The translations under genes and the position numbers were made by a program. From contig NC_013192.1 in NCBI RefSeq assembly GCF_000023905.1, positions 992,001-1,056,000 on the forward strand: 64,000 nucleotides of DNA. Reading direction: 5' to 3'. Of the stretch, positions 49,459-58,594 are shown one piece after another. Below the pieces are notes generated by a model, which saw only the letters and a list, made by a program, of their open reading frames with translations, was not told the DNA's origin and ran no database searches. The stretch comes from Leptotrichia buccalis C-1013-b (GTDB lineage: Bacteria; Fusobacteriota; Fusobacteriia; Fusobacteriales; Leptotrichiaceae). Within the stretch, counting starts at the first letter, position 1. Each line of letters opens with the position of its first letter.

Positions 49459-51531
49459 TCATTTTTCTATTTTTATAAAATCTTTTCTTTGCAAGTTCAA
49501 ATAATCTCCATTTACCTCTATTCCAAAATGTGCATTATATTCCTTTCCGCTTTTGCTTTTTATCTTAAATACAACCTGTTCCCCACTTAATAATTTTTTT
49601 GCATTATCCTTATTTATCTTTATTTTTTGTCCAAAATAATTTGCTTCTTTCCAAAGAGATGTTTTACATCCATTCTTATAATTACTGCAATAGTAACTTT
49701 TACTATTCTCATAAATATTACTGTTGCATTTAGGACATTTTCCAATAACTTCCATTTCTTTTTCAAATTTTTCAACTTCTACATCTTGATTTATTATATT
49801 TTGCAATTCATTTTCAGTTTTCTCAATAATATCACTTATATTTTTTCTGTTATTATAAATATCTTTCTGAAGCATAGAAAATTCAACAGTCTTTTCTGCA
49901 TAAAGATTAATATGCAATAAATCCAGCAGCTCGATTAACTTTATCCCCTTTTCAGTTATACTAAAATTCTGTTTTTCAGAAGTAATATATCCATATTTCT
50001 TAGCATTTTCAATTATCCCTGTTCTAGTTGCCTCCGTACCAATCTCTACTCCTTTCATTATTTCTCTATATTCCTGTGTATCATCCTCATCTTCTTGTTT
50101 TTTTTCTTTTCTAAAAGGATTTTTTAAATAATTACTTAAATTTTCCTCAGTAACTTTTTTAGGAGAAACTGTTAATTTATCAACAACTTTAAAATCAATA
50201 TCAATTTCCTGACTAATTTCAAAATACGGCAACTTATTATCAACCTTCTGATTTTCATATTTTAAAAATCCTTCCTGTTTTACTGATTTTCCTTTTAAAT
50301 TAAATATTTCATTTCCCACAGCAATCTTTATTTCAGTTTGATTAATTATCGCTTGCTCCTTCAAAAAGTTAGAAATAAATCTATTTCTTATTGTTTCAAA
50401 AATTATCTTTTCTTCCAAATTCAAACTATTCATATCAGGAATTTTTAAAGTTGGCATTACTGCACTATGGCTCTCAATCTTGCTGCTGTCAAATATTTTT
50501 TTACTATCTTTAAATTCCAATCTATAATCACTATATAATTTTATAAGTTCTCTCACTTTGTCTTTTTCTTCTTCGGCAAGATATTCGGTATTTGTTCTAG
50601 GATATGTAATAAATCCCTTTTCATAGAGCTTTTGTATAGTTTCAAGAGATTTTGCAAAACTTATTTTCTTTTCTTTCGATAATTTACTTTGTAATTTTGA
50701 AAGTGAAAAAAGTTTTGGAGGATTAAGAATAATTTCCTTTTCAGTTATATCCTTCACAATTCCTTTATTTCTATTTAACTCGTACGAATAATTTTTAGCT
50801 TTTTCAAGTTCTAAAAGATTGTATTTTTTATCACAAATAAGTTTTAACAAAGTTCCATTACACATAGTTTCGCTCTCAATAGTAAAATATTTTTCAGGAC
50901 TGAAATTTTTAATTGTCAAATCTCTATCATAAATATATTTTATAACTGGAATAAGAACACGCCCGACTGGAAAAAGCATATTTGCCTTTAATGAAATATA
51001 CCTTGTAAGATTGATTCCCATAAGCCAGTCCATATATGTCCTTGCAAGCCCTTCATTATGTAAATTTCTATATTTAAAATTATCTTCAAGATTATTTATG
51101 GCTTTTCTTATAGTTTCTTCAGTTTGTTCAGGAAGCCACAATCTTTTTATCTTCTTATCAGTTTTTATGGCATTGATAATAATATCCACTATAATTTGCC
51201 CTTCCCTGTCTGCATCTCCCGCATTTACTATCTCATCAACTTCCTTGCTGTTAATAAGGTTTTTTAGTATCTTATACTGTTTCTTTATTCCCAAATCATT
51301 TTTTAATTCAAATTCAAACTCTTTAGGAAAAAATGGCAGTTTAACTTCACTCCATTTCCTTTTTTCTCCAACATATCCATCAACATCCCTTAATTTAAAC
51401 AAATGTCCAAAAGCCCAAGAAACAATATACTTTTCATTTTCCATATATCCCTCTTTATTAACTCTGATATCCAATGCACTTGCAATATTACGTGCAAGAC
51501 TTGGCTTTTCTGCTATTATTAATTTTTTCAT
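49459..51531 (-). CDS. topB: DNA topoisomerase III (plasmid-type)
   Basis: This 690-residue type IA topoisomerase has the TOPRIM start LIIAEKPSLARNIA, acidic motif AGDADREGQIIVD (about 100), and active-site tyrosine in FITYPRTNTEYL (about 310). A C-terminal zinc finger CPKCNSNIYE...CSNYKNGC lies at about 597-620. Such enzymes resolve and relax DNA during conjugative transfer and replication and are a hallmark of these elements. It is separated from the methylase-helicase by 44 bases. Confidence 0.95.
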   Translation of the reverse strand: MKKLIIAEKPSLARNIASALDIRVNKEGYMENEKYIVSWAFGHLFKLRDVDGYVGEKRKWSEVKLPFFPKEFEFELKNDLGIKKQYKILKNLINSKEVDEIVNAGDADREGQIIVDIIINAIKTDKKIKRLWLPEQTEETIRKAINNLEDNFKYRNLHNEGLARTYMDWLMGINLTRYISLKANMLFPVGRVLIPVIKYIYDRDLTIKNFSPEKYFTIESETMCNGTLLKLICDKKYNLLELEKAKNYSYELNRNKGIVKDITEKEIILNPPKLFSLSKLQSKLSKEKKISFAKSLETIQKLYEKGFITYPRTNTEYLAEEEKDKVRELIKLYSDYRLEFKDSKKIFDSSKIESHSAVMPTLKIPDMNSLNLEEKIIFETIRNRFISNFLKEQAIINQTEIKIAVGNEIFNLKGKSVKQEGFLKYENQKVDNKLPYFEISQEIDIDFKVVDKLTVSPKKVTEENLSNYLKNPFRKEKKQEDEDDTQEYREIMKGVEIGTEATRTGIIENAKKYGYITSEKQNFSITEKGIKLIELLDLLHINLYAEKTVEFSMLQKDIYNNRKNISDIIEKTENELQNIINQDVEVEKFEKEMEVIGKCPKCNSNIYENSKSYYCSNYKNGCKTSLWKEANYFGQKIKINKDNAKKLLSGEQVVFKIKSKSGKEYNAHFGIEVNGDYLNLQRKDFIKIEK

Positions 51532-51549
51532 ATTTTCTTCCTTTTACAT

Positions 51550-51972
51550 TTATCTTTCTAAATCTTTGTCATCAGTATTCCGAAAACTTTTAGAAAAACT
51601 TTGCTTTTGGTTTTCATTTTTATTTTTCTCTTTCTCAGTTTTTAAATACTCATTATTCTTTATCCCTTCATTTAATATTTCAATTTTCCAATCATCTCCG
51701 TAATACATAAATTCTACATTTTTAAATTTATCAGCTTCCTCTATACAATCACTAAAATCATGTTCCAAAGTATCAAAACTAAACTCATCATATTTTAAAT
51801 TTAAAGTATTAATTGTATCTCTCAATTCTTTTACAAATTCTTTGTTATATACATTCCCAAATTTTTCTTCTATTTTTGATAAAATATGTTCTGATGAATA
51901 ATATACATTTTCTTTGTCAAATTCCACACCATCAATTTCTCCTAAAAATTGTTGAATTACCTTACTTTCCAT
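51550..51972 (-). CDS. Hypothetical acidic protein of the conjugative segment
   Basis: This 140-residue protein has a folded-looking N-terminal part (about 1-100; HILSKIEEKFGNVYNKEF, FMYYGDDWKIEIL) and a disordered, charged C-terminus. It has no signal peptide. It lies 18 bases before topB. I do not recognise it. It may be a small accessory or regulatory protein. Confidence 0.6.
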   Translation of the reverse strand: MESKVIQQFLGEIDGVEFDKENVYYSSEHILSKIEEKFGNVYNKEFVKELRDTINTLNLKYDEFSFDTLEHDFSDCIEEADKFKNVEFMYYGDDWKIEILNEGIKNNEYLKTEKEKNKNENQKQSFSKSFRNTDDKDLER

Positions 51973-51988
51973 ACTATCTCCTTCACAT

Positions 51989-52534
51989 TTATATAACCGA
52001 CACTGCCCATCTAAATTTATCTTGATAAAATCCAGTAAAGTCTGATACAGTTACTCTTTTGCTTTTTGAACTGGCATGTATAAACTGTCTATTCCCAATA
52101 TACATCCCGACATGTGAAATTCTACCTTTTCCTAAAGTTTCAAAAAATAATAAATCTCCTTTTTTAATGTTGTTATGTAATTTTGGCTTAAATACTGACT
52201 GTTCTGCTGAAACACGTGGAATTGTAATTCCTAGTGTTCTCTTAATCACATATTGTACAAAGCTGGAGCAGTCAAAGCTATTGTTTCCAGTTGCACCATA
52301 TACATAAGGCTTTCCAATCTGAGTTTTTGCAAATTCTACAATTTTATATCTTATTTTTTCTTCGTTATCTTTATTATTTTTATATGTATTATCTTTTGTA
52401 TCATTTTCAGTTGTTTCTATTTTTTTGTCATTTTCAATCATCAGTTGTTTTTGAAAATTAATCATCCCTTTAGAAAAAGACAGAGAAGAAATAATAAAGA
52501 CTCCAGTTAAAATTTTTTTGGTATTGTTAAACAT
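51989..52534 (-). CDS. Secreted NlpC/P60 cell-wall hydrolase
   Basis: The 181-residue protein has a signal peptide (residues 1-22, ending SLSFSKG). Its NlpC/P60 domain shows the catalytic Cys in SFDCSSFVQYV, His in ISHVGMYIGN and the polar third residue region QFIHASS. It cuts peptide cross-links of peptidoglycan. Together with the lytic transglycosylase just upstream it opens the wall for the conjugation channel. The tandem of the two wall enzymes is typical of conjugative elements. Confidence 0.9.
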   Translation of the reverse strand: MFNNTKKILTGVFIISSLSFSKGMINFQKQLMIENDKKIETTENDTKDNTYKNNKDNEEKIRYKIVEFAKTQIGKPYVYGATGNNSFDCSSFVQYVIKRTLGITIPRVSAEQSVFKPKLHNNIKKGDLLFFETLGKGRISHVGMYIGNRQFIHASSKSKRVTVSDFTGFYQDKFRWAVSVI

Positions 52535-52666
52535 AAATTTTTCACTCCTTTAAATCTTGTTTTACAAATTTTATTGTTTTTTGCTGCTCAGCGTTTTTTT
52601 CAAAACTCATGTAATGAAAAAAGACACTGACCTAATTTTGATTTTCTCACGTGCGAGAAAATATAG

Positions 52667-53374
52667 TTATAAGTTTATTATTTTATTATATTTCTGAATT
52701 ACCTTTGGTATATATTCCCTTGTTTCCTTTATTCTTTTCCAAGCATTGTTTGCTAATCTTCCACATCCTGCATTATAGCAGACCAGCATTTTTGAAACAC
52801 TTCCAGTTTTTTCGTAATCTCTTTTTAAATGCAGCACACCACCCTTTATATTTCCTGATATGCTGTTATCCACTCCAAATTCCTTAAAATTAAAAGGCAT
52901 TAACTGCATAAGTCCTCTTGCTCCAGCACTTGATACTGTTGAATGATTAAAATGGCTTTCAGTATTCATAACTGCTAAAACTAAATATGGATTAAAGTTA
53001 TACTCCTTGCTATATTTGAAAACATAGCCAAGTATATTTTGTATTTCATTTTCATTTAGCCTACTGTTCTGTGTTTTAATATATTCAATAAGTTTTCTAC
53101 TTCCAATATTTTTTTGAATATGAGAAGCATTATTAACTTTTTTTACAGCCTTATCATCATAAAATAATCTGTTGTTTTGCGATTGAATATTACTTATATC
53201 TTCTTTAGGTGAACTGTTTAATTCTTTACTTTTGTCAGCACTACTGTCAGTTTGCATTTTCAATTTCTCAATTCTTTCCTGTTCAACTTTTTCTTTCTGT
53301 CTTTCAAAACTTATCTCTCCGCCAGAAAATAAAATTTTTGAAACTATCATAAGAAGCAATATACACTTTTTCAT
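52667..53374 (-). CDS. Secreted lytic transglycosylase (VirB1-like)
   Basis: This 235-residue protein has a signal peptide (LLLMIVSKILFSGG), a Glu/Lys/Ser-rich spacer, and an SLT-type catalytic domain (about 120-235). That domain has the catalytic Glu in NTESHFNHS, the motif GARGLMQLMP and CYNAGCGRL. It cleaves the glycan strands of peptidoglycan for assembly of the transfer channel. A 7-base palindrome (52642-52661) follows its stop without a clear T run. Confidence 0.9.
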   Translation of the reverse strand: MKKCILLLMIVSKILFSGGEISFERQKEKVEQERIEKLKMQTDSSADKSKELNSSPKEDISNIQSQNNRLFYDDKAVKKVNNASHIQKNIGSRKLIEYIKTQNSRLNENEIQNILGYVFKYSKEYNFNPYLVLAVMNTESHFNHSTVSSAGARGLMQLMPFNFKEFGVDNSISGNIKGGVLHLKRDYEKTGSVSKMLVCYNAGCGRLANNAWKRIKETREYIPKVIQKYNKIINL

Positions 53375-53392
53375 TTATAGTCATCTCCTTTG

Positions 53393-54460
53393 CTATCTTT
53401 CAATTTCAATATTCTTGCTTTTTATTTTCGGATTTGTATAATTTATCTTTATTTCCTCATAATCGGTCTTTCCATCCAAATCAGTATCTTTTGAATATGG
53501 ATTTGTTCCGTATACAAATTTTTCTTCCCTATCTGTCAATCTATCAAAATCACTGTCCTTATATTTTTCCTTAATTTCCTCTATTTCCTGCTTAATATTT
53601 TCATCTCCATAACTTAGAGCGTCTTCATTTCTCTTTAAAACTTCCGTTACAACATCTTTATCCTTTTGCATTTTGGAACTTGCATATTGGTAAGAATTAG
53701 GGTAATTTTTTACAGATTCCATTACTATTTCCTTATCATTTTTCAATTCCTCACTTGCAAATTGTAAAGCCCGTCCGTCCTGTTTCACTGCTTCCAAAAC
53801 TAAATCCCTGTTATTTTTAAGCCTTTCACTTGCATATTCAAGATTTTTCCCATTTTCTTTGACTTTTTTCATGACATATTTTTCATCATCTCTTATTTTC
53901 TCTGAAGAATAATATTTAAATGTATTTTTTCCTGCATATATTGAGGCTTCATACCATTTTTCCATTTTATCAGCCTTATTTCTAAGTTCATTCATTTTGT
54001 TTTCCTCAATGTATTTTTCCAATTTTTCATTAGTAATTGATTTTATTTCCTTTTTATCCTTTAACATCAAATATTCTCGAAGATACTCGTTATTTTTATC
54101 TTTTTCAAGCATATTTCTAATTTTTTCCATTGTTTTACTGTCATATCCACTTTTTACATACAGCTCAACATCCTCTTCAGATAATCCTTTTTCAAATCCT
54201 TTCCTTATTTCCTTCATCTGATTTACATCCAGCTTTTTCATCACAAGTTTTTCCCATTTGCTATCATCCAAGTTATTTTCAGCTCTTTTCTGCAATATTT
54301 CCTCATTAAGTACAGGTGTTACACATAATTTAAACTGTTCAAGAGTCAAGTTTGATTTTATCATTTTCTTTATTTCCTGTTTTTCATCTTTAGAAAATTT
54401 TACTCCTATTCTTTTCAAATAGTCTTTTTTCTCATTTTTTTGAAACACACTCAACAACAT
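53393..54460 (-). CDS. DUF4116-repeat protein with calcium-binding-like tail
   Basis: This 355-residue protein is helical with several DUF4116-like units (LVLEAVKQDGRALQFASEEL). It ends with a DxDxDG-type repeat region (TDLDGKTDYEEIKINYTNP, about 325-345), like thrombospondin type 3 or EF-hand calcium loops. There is no signal peptide. DUF4116 repeats occur in phages, plasmids and giant viruses; function is unknown. Here it is a cytoplasmic accessory of the element, placed between the wall enzymes and the coiled-coil genes. Confidence 0.75.
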   Translation of the reverse strand: MLLSVFQKNEKKDYLKRIGVKFSKDEKQEIKKMIKSNLTLEQFKLCVTPVLNEEILQKRAENNLDDSKWEKLVMKKLDVNQMKEIRKGFEKGLSEEDVELYVKSGYDSKTMEKIRNMLEKDKNNEYLREYLMLKDKKEIKSITNEKLEKYIEENKMNELRNKADKMEKWYEASIYAGKNTFKYYSSEKIRDDEKYVMKKVKENGKNLEYASERLKNNRDLVLEAVKQDGRALQFASEELKNDKEIVMESVKNYPNSYQYASSKMQKDKDVVTEVLKRNEDALSYGDENIKQEIEEIKEKYKDSDFDRLTDREEKFVYGTNPYSKDTDLDGKTDYEEIKINYTNPKIKSKNIEIER

Positions 54461-54490
54461 TATTCTAGCCCTTTCTTATTAATTAAAATT

Positions 54491-55162
54491 TTATCTCTTT
54501 TTTGTTTCCTGTCCTTTTACAAATTTTTTGTAATCTATTATCAAATTATTCATTTTTATCAGTTCATTCACTCCTCCAATAATATTTTTAAAAACAGTAT
54601 CATATTCTCTTCGGCTCATTATCTTTATTCTTTTATTTTTCAATTTTCTCAGTATCAATACAGCTTCTAACTTATTTCTGTATATAAAGTCGTTTTCATT
54701 TAGATATTCTTTAAATCCCAACTTTCTATCTATTTCTTCATTCAAATTTTTTAATTCATTTTCCCTCTCAGTTACTTTTTCATCCAATTTCTGTATTTCC
54801 ACATCAATTTCATTTTCTCTAATTTTTAAAGCGTCTTCCGTTTCATATAGCTTTTCTCTCCTATCTCGATAAATTTTTTTCTGTTGCTGTTCTAACTGAT
54901 AAATTTTTTCATCATATTCACTTTCAATTCTCCTCTTTTCCTGATTATATTTTCTTTCCTCATCGTGTATAAACTGTTCAAGTTCTTCAGCAAGTTCAGC
55001 TTTTATTTCTAATTTTTCTAATTTCACCCTTTCTTTTAATTCATCGCCTTGAAGTTCCGTTACTTTGTTAGTTTTTTTTCGCTCTATTTCTTCAAAATCT
55101 TCACTTTCTAAGGGAGAAAATCCTTCATTTTTCATCATTTCTTTCAAATTATCTAAACTCAT
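54491..55162 (-). CDS. Coiled-coil protein of the transfer segment
   Basis: This 223-residue protein is almost entirely a Glu/Lys/Arg coiled coil (about 40-150; LEQQQKKIYRDRREKLYE). A C-terminal part (about 155-223) is slightly hydrophobic. It overlaps the upstream gene by 14 bases, so the two are co-translated. A scaffold or transfer-complex accessory is plausible. No signal peptide or known domain. Confidence 0.65.
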   Translation of the reverse strand: MSLDNLKEMMKNEGFSPLESEDFEEIERKKTNKVTELQGDELKERVKLEKLEIKAELAEELEQFIHDEERKYNQEKRRIESEYDEKIYQLEQQQKKIYRDRREKLYETEDALKIRENEIDVEIQKLDEKVTERENELKNLNEEIDRKLGFKEYLNENDFIYRNKLEAVLILRKLKNKRIKIMSRREYDTVFKNIIGGVNELIKMNNLIIDYKKFVKGQETKKR

Positions 55163-55541
55163 CTTTTTTCTCCAATCTTCGTTTCAACATCTGTTTCTTT
55201 TCTTCTCTCATCTGAAACTCTTCACCTCCCATAATTTTACAGTCTTTAATTTCATCATTGCTTAAAAACTGAAATTTCATAAAATATCCCAGCAACGTTG
55301 CCTTATCTTCATTTAAAATATTCGCAATTTCAAGCAGAACTCCCATTTCAATCAGTTTTCTTGTTCTTTGCTTCCATTTTTGATTTTTTTCCGATGTATT
55401 TAGCCTTCTTGTATCATTTGCTATTTCTCGTCTGATTTCCTTTATTTTTTCATCTGTCTTAACTATTTTCTTATGTATTTCAATTTTCTTTTTTTCATTA
55501 GATTTCAGTTTAATCATCTTATCTTCATATTCTAAACTCAT
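55149..55541 (-). CDS. Small basic protein, possible relaxosome accessory
   Basis: This 130-residue protein is highly charged, with a helical first half (KIEIHKKIVKTDEKIKEIRR) and a MGVLLEIANILNEDKATLLG block near residue 70-85. That block resembles the conserved end of small MobC/TraD-type (conjugal transfer TraD) proteins of Ti/IncP elements. The gene overlaps both neighbours. The resemblance is from memory and moderate. Confidence 0.5.
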   Translation of the reverse strand: MSLEYEDKMIKLKSNEKKKIEIHKKIVKTDEKIKEIRREIANDTRRLNTSEKNQKWKQRTRKLIEMGVLLEIANILNEDKATLLGYFMKFQFLSNDEIKDCKIMGGEEFQMREEKKQMLKRRLEKKDEFR

Positions 55542-56049
55542 ATATCAACCTTGCTTTTTTCTCTATTTTTGACTTCTTTATTGCACCATAATATCTTCCG
55601 TCAAATGTCCCCCTGACTTTAGATAATGTCAAAACTTCATCTTCCTTTATTTTCCCATTGAAATTAGACGATATTTCAGGAAATATTTCTCCATAATCTT
55701 CACCGTTTACATATATCCGGTTACCTTTTATCTCAACTTTATCTTCATAAAATGCCGCAACAGGCTTTACTGGTTTAAACATTGTCCCTTTTATACTTGT
55801 CAAATTTTTATATTTATCATCCACCTCATAAACAACTAAATCCCCCTTTTTCAACATTCCATCAAATTTTTCCAGTTTGTATATTCCTAATGGAATTGAG
55901 GGTGTTACATTTATTACATAAATATTTGACAATAGATGTAGTACTGTGAATGTTATGGCAAGAAATATTGATACAGAAAGCATTATCAAGTTAAACTTTT
56001 TAGTTCGTATATCCACAATTTCCTCCCACTTTTTAATTTCCTTTGGCAA
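55525..56049 (-). CDS. traF: Conjugative signal peptidase, TraF type (S26)
   Basis: This 174-residue protein has one N-terminal transmembrane helix (about 20-45) directly followed by TPSIPLGIYK with the catalytic serine at about residue 51. The general-base lysine is in FKPVKPVAAFYED. The strand motif ...KGNRIYVNGEDYG is conserved in the S26 fold. TraF peptidases process and cyclise the pilin of P-type conjugation systems. It overlaps the next gene upstream by 17 bases. Confidence 0.85.
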   Translation of the reverse strand: MPKEIKKWEEIVDIRTKKFNLIMLSVSIFLAITFTVLHLLSNIYVINVTPSIPLGIYKLEKFDGMLKKGDLVVYEVDDKYKNLTSIKGTMFKPVKPVAAFYEDKVEIKGNRIYVNGEDYGEIFPEISSNFNGKIKEDEVLTLSKVRGTFDGRYYGAIKKSKIEKKARLIYEFRI

Positions 56050-56938
56050 GTGTCGTTGTTATCTTGTCTGCCTCATTCATTACAAAAGCCATTATCATTC
56101 CTACTGTGATAAACAAAAATATAGTTTCATATTTCAATTCCTTAAAAGTAACTTCCCCAAATCCTGCCATATCCAAGTTTTTAAATACTATTCCTCCCAG
56201 TGCCATTATTACAACTATTTTACTTCCTGTGAGAAATAGCGTTGTCAATGCTTTATTTCCTAAATCTCTTTTTGTAATCGAATTTACATCAAAAGGCAAA
56301 AATACCCAAGATAAGCCCAAAGCCATTCTAAACTGCAATACCGCCATCATCATTTCAAATATTATTCTTACCACAAAATAATAAACAAGAATAATAACCC
56401 CTATTAACAATAGCATTTTCCCAAGTTCTTCAAAAAATAGTCTTGAATCAGTAACAATATTAAAAAAATTAAAGTTTGATTCATTAATAATCTTTAAAAT
56501 TTTCCCTGTTTCCCTTCCAGCTATTGCCCATATGTTATTTAAGGTTACATTTCCTCCATTGCTCCTAATAAAATATGAGCCAATTCCAGAAAATATTCTA
56601 TATCCCATTTCAATTAGAGAAACTGCATTAGGTATAACATATGCCAATATTGAAAATTTTATCATTATTCTTAGTAAGGACATCCATAAATTTTCCAATA
56701 TATTTTTTACTATATAACTATATAAAACCCACATTATTTCAAGAACTGTGAGTACACTTAAAAGGGCTAATAAGCCTGGTATCATCTTTTCTATCCCGCT
56801 ATTTACCATTTGTACAAATTCATTTTGAATATTATCCCAATCCACTAATAATGATGATTTTGTAGATGAAACACTATTTCCAGCAGAAATTGTTATTAAA
56901 CTAAAAACAAAAAAAAAGATAATTACAATTTTTTTCAT
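56033..56938 (-). CDS. VirB6/TrbL-like polytopic membrane protein (smaller copy)
   Basis: This 301-residue protein has a signal-peptide-like start, then at least five transmembrane helices (LLALLSVLTVLEIMWVLY, LLLIGVIILVYYFVVRI, FLFITVGMIMAFVM). The periplasmic loop and the GLSWVFLPFD motif fit the VirB6/TrbL channel family. A larger TrbL-like protein is encoded at 59962. Having two may mean one is a duplicate or that they form different parts of the channel. It is preceded by a terminator that isolates it from the stability island. Confidence 0.75.
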   Translation of the reverse strand: MKKIVIIFFFVFSLITISAGNSVSSTKSSLLVDWDNIQNEFVQMVNSGIEKMIPGLLALLSVLTVLEIMWVLYSYIVKNILENLWMSLLRIMIKFSILAYVIPNAVSLIEMGYRIFSGIGSYFIRSNGGNVTLNNIWAIAGRETGKILKIINESNFNFFNIVTDSRLFFEELGKMLLLIGVIILVYYFVVRIIFEMMMAVLQFRMALGLSWVFLPFDVNSITKRDLGNKALTTLFLTGSKIVVIMALGGIVFKNLDMAGFGEVTFKELKYETIFLFITVGMIMAFVMNEADKITTTLAKGN

Positions 56939-56971
56939 ATTTCTTTTAATTCTCCTTCCTAAAAAACAAAA

Positions 56972-56998
56972 AAAGACTAGAATTTTAATCTAGTCTTT
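56972..56998 (-). terminator. Terminator of the stability island
   Basis: Perfect 10-base arms (56972-56981 and 56989-56998; AAAGACTAGA) with a seven-base loop are followed, in the minus direction, by T-rich DNA (plus-strand A run 56961-56974). It ends transcription of the toxin-antitoxin genes before the transfer genes. Confidence 0.85.
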
Positions 56999-57055
56999 CA
57001 TACCTTAAAATTAAGGTAACTTATTTAATTTTTTATCTAATTTTTACATTTATTA

Positions 57056-57336
57056 TTATTTCCCGTGATTATATGCAGTAAAGTCAAAATCAAATCCTAT
57101 TATATGAAAAACATTTGCTGATGTAAATCCAACCAACTTTTTAACCGAATATCCATTAACTTATCCAAAACTATTCCTTTGGCTTCGTTTGATTCTTTAG
57201 AATTTTTAAACCTGTTAAAATTATAGTTTTTGTTTTTAGTCAAATATTTGAAACAAAAAACAGGATAAGATAATAATTTTACCTCTGAAATATTTTTAAA
57301 GTTATTATTCTTTAACTTTTTAATTTTTTTAGACAA
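57056..57336 (-). pseudogene. Partner gene of the Panacea antitoxin, frameshifted near its 3' end
   Basis: The 78-codon open frame starts 8 bases inside the end of the Panacea gene (coupled) and stops at 57100 after LDLHQQMFFI. In the next frame the sequence continues FHIIGFDFDFTAYNHGK to a stop at 57056. A T5 tract (sense) lies at the break. The first part is basic (KKIKKLKNNNFKN). Toxins paired with Panacea antitoxins are encoded like this, and the FDFDFT motif looks like a conserved end. The toxin is probably inactive. No family name is known to me. Confidence 0.5.
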
Positions 57337-57763
57337 TAATTTCTTTAAAGCTCTCTTTCATTAAATCCTGTGGGATAACATTATTTATTTTAGTTTCTAC
57401 ATACGGTTTTTCTGTGTGAGTTAAATTTCTCAATCCCCACGCAGAATATTCTCCAAATACATTATATACTTCCGTCAATATTTTCTCTGTTTCCTTATCA
57501 ATATCCACTTTATCAAATTCTTTTATATCGTCTGAACTACACTTTTTATACTTTTGATATATTTCCTCAACTACTGACCCGTGATTCCACGCTACAATAT
57601 TATTTGAAAATAATGGAGCATTTTTTAATGCAAGATACGCTGATTGAGCATAATAGAGTAATTTTTGAAATTTTAAATTACTCATTCCATCCGCACCTTG
57701 ATTAGTTTCCATATACGAATTATAAATTAAAAACCAGTTGGCAATATCTTTTACATCATACAT
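57329..57763 (-). CDS. Panacea-domain antitoxin (SocA/DUF4065 family)
   Basis: This 144-residue protein (start at ATG 57761-57763 behind GAGGTG; the earlier GTG overlaps the ribosome site) has the Panacea fold signature: KDIANWFLIYNS at its start, LKFQKLLYYAQSAYLA, and VAWNHGSVVEEIYQKYK. It ends with the LTHTEKPY motif. Panacea domains neutralise diverse partner toxins. The broken partner lies directly downstream with a translational overlap. A TATAAT at 57784-57789 could start transcription. Confidence 0.9.
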   Translation of the reverse strand: MYDVKDIANWFLIYNSYMETNQGADGMSNLKFQKLLYYAQSAYLALKNAPLFSNNIVAWNHGSVVEEIYQKYKKCSSDDIKEFDKVDIDKETEKILTEVYNVFGEYSAWGLRNLTHTEKPYVETKINNVIPQDLMKESFKEIIV

Positions 57764-57794
57764 CTTTTTCACCTCATTTAAATATTATATCAAT

Positions 57795-58376
57795 TTATTT
57801 TAATTCCATTATCATAACTTTTAAACCTTCTTCTGAAGTTAAACTTTCTAGCATTTTAAATCCAAAATTTTGATAAAATGAAATAAGTTTCGGTTCATTT
57901 TGGCATTCAAGCCATATATATTTTACATTTATCAGTTCTTTTATTTTCAAAAAAAGATCATATGCAAATGTAAGAAGTTCTCTGCCTGTTATTAAGTTTT
58001 CTATATCGTCTGAATAATTTTTACCTAGTTGACCTAACAAAAAACTACTTGTCATCAAATCACCATTTTTTAATATTGCAGCACTATTTCCTAACTTTTT
58101 TTGTTGTGTTTTAGATAAAATACCAAAATTTTCTTTTGGAATAACTAAACTTCTATTTGCTATTGTAAAGTATCCTAAAATCTCATTATCTTCAGAAAAT
58201 ACCACATATGTTGAAGAAATAGATGATTTTTCAAATTTAATTGCTTTTTCGTGTAAAAAAATTTCTATATCATTTTTTGTTCCTGAATTTTTTATACTCC
58301 TGAAATTTTTTAACATTTCATTTATATCTATTTCTTCATATTCATTCAATAATTTACGTAAATTCTTACTTTCCAA
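57795..58376 (-). CDS. GNAT acetyltransferase, toxin-like (pair 1)
   Basis: This 193-residue protein starts at a TTG that follows the antitoxin stop directly. It has an acetyl-CoA domain with the GNAT core: FRSIKNSG, AGYFTIANRSL-like (LGYFTIANRSLVIP), LLGQLGKNYSDD and the end YIWLECQNEPKLISFYQNFGF. This order is that of TacT/AtaT-type GNAT toxins. A second, related pair is at 59086. The pair could acetylate aminoacyl-tRNA, as relatives do; that is established for the family and inferred here. Confidence 0.8.
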   Translation of the reverse strand: MESKNLRKLLNEYEEIDINEMLKNFRSIKNSGTKNDIEIFLHEKAIKFEKSSISSTYVVFSEDNEILGYFTIANRSLVIPKENFGILSKTQQKKLGNSAAILKNGDLMTSSFLLGQLGKNYSDDIENLITGRELLTFAYDLFLKIKELINVKYIWLECQNEPKLISFYQNFGFKMLESLTSEEGLKVMIMELK

Positions 58377-58553
58377 TTATTTTTTTTCCTTTTTTCTAAG
58401 TCTAAATTTTTTCCCTATTGCTTCAATATCAGCTTCTTTATATTCCAAATTAGGTACTTTATTTACAGTAAAACCTTCTTCTGTCATTTTTATTAATTCT
58501 TCAGCTGCTTCTTTACTTAATTCTAAATTCTTGAAAAAACTTGAAGTTGCCAT
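58377..58553 (-). CDS. Small antitoxin-like protein (pair 1)
   Basis: The true start is the ATG at 58551-58553 (MATSSFFKNLEL); the earlier GTG overlaps the AGAGGTG site. This 58-residue protein contains SKEAAEELIKMTEEG and a basic end KFRLRKKEKK. It shares MATSSF and the leader sequence with the antitoxin of pair 2. It directly precedes a GNAT toxin. It is probably an antitoxin that binds the acetyltransferase, with autoregulation by the conserved leader. Confidence 0.7.
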   Translation of the reverse strand: MATSSFFKNLELSKEAAEELIKMTEEGFTVNKVPNLEYKEADIEAIGKKFRLRKKEKK

Positions 58554-58594
58554 TTTTATCACCTCTTTTAAATCTCTATTTTTATAATATTCAA

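Noticed and set aside
51011-51703. Long plus-strand frame (230 codons) opposite topB
   Set aside because: It is a shadow of a well-recognised topoisomerase reading frame, with low-complexity Phe/Ser composition.
52642-52661. Terminator after the lytic transglycosylase gene
   Set aside because: The 7-base palindrome is clear, but no T run follows in the minus direction; it is noted in the gene entry only.
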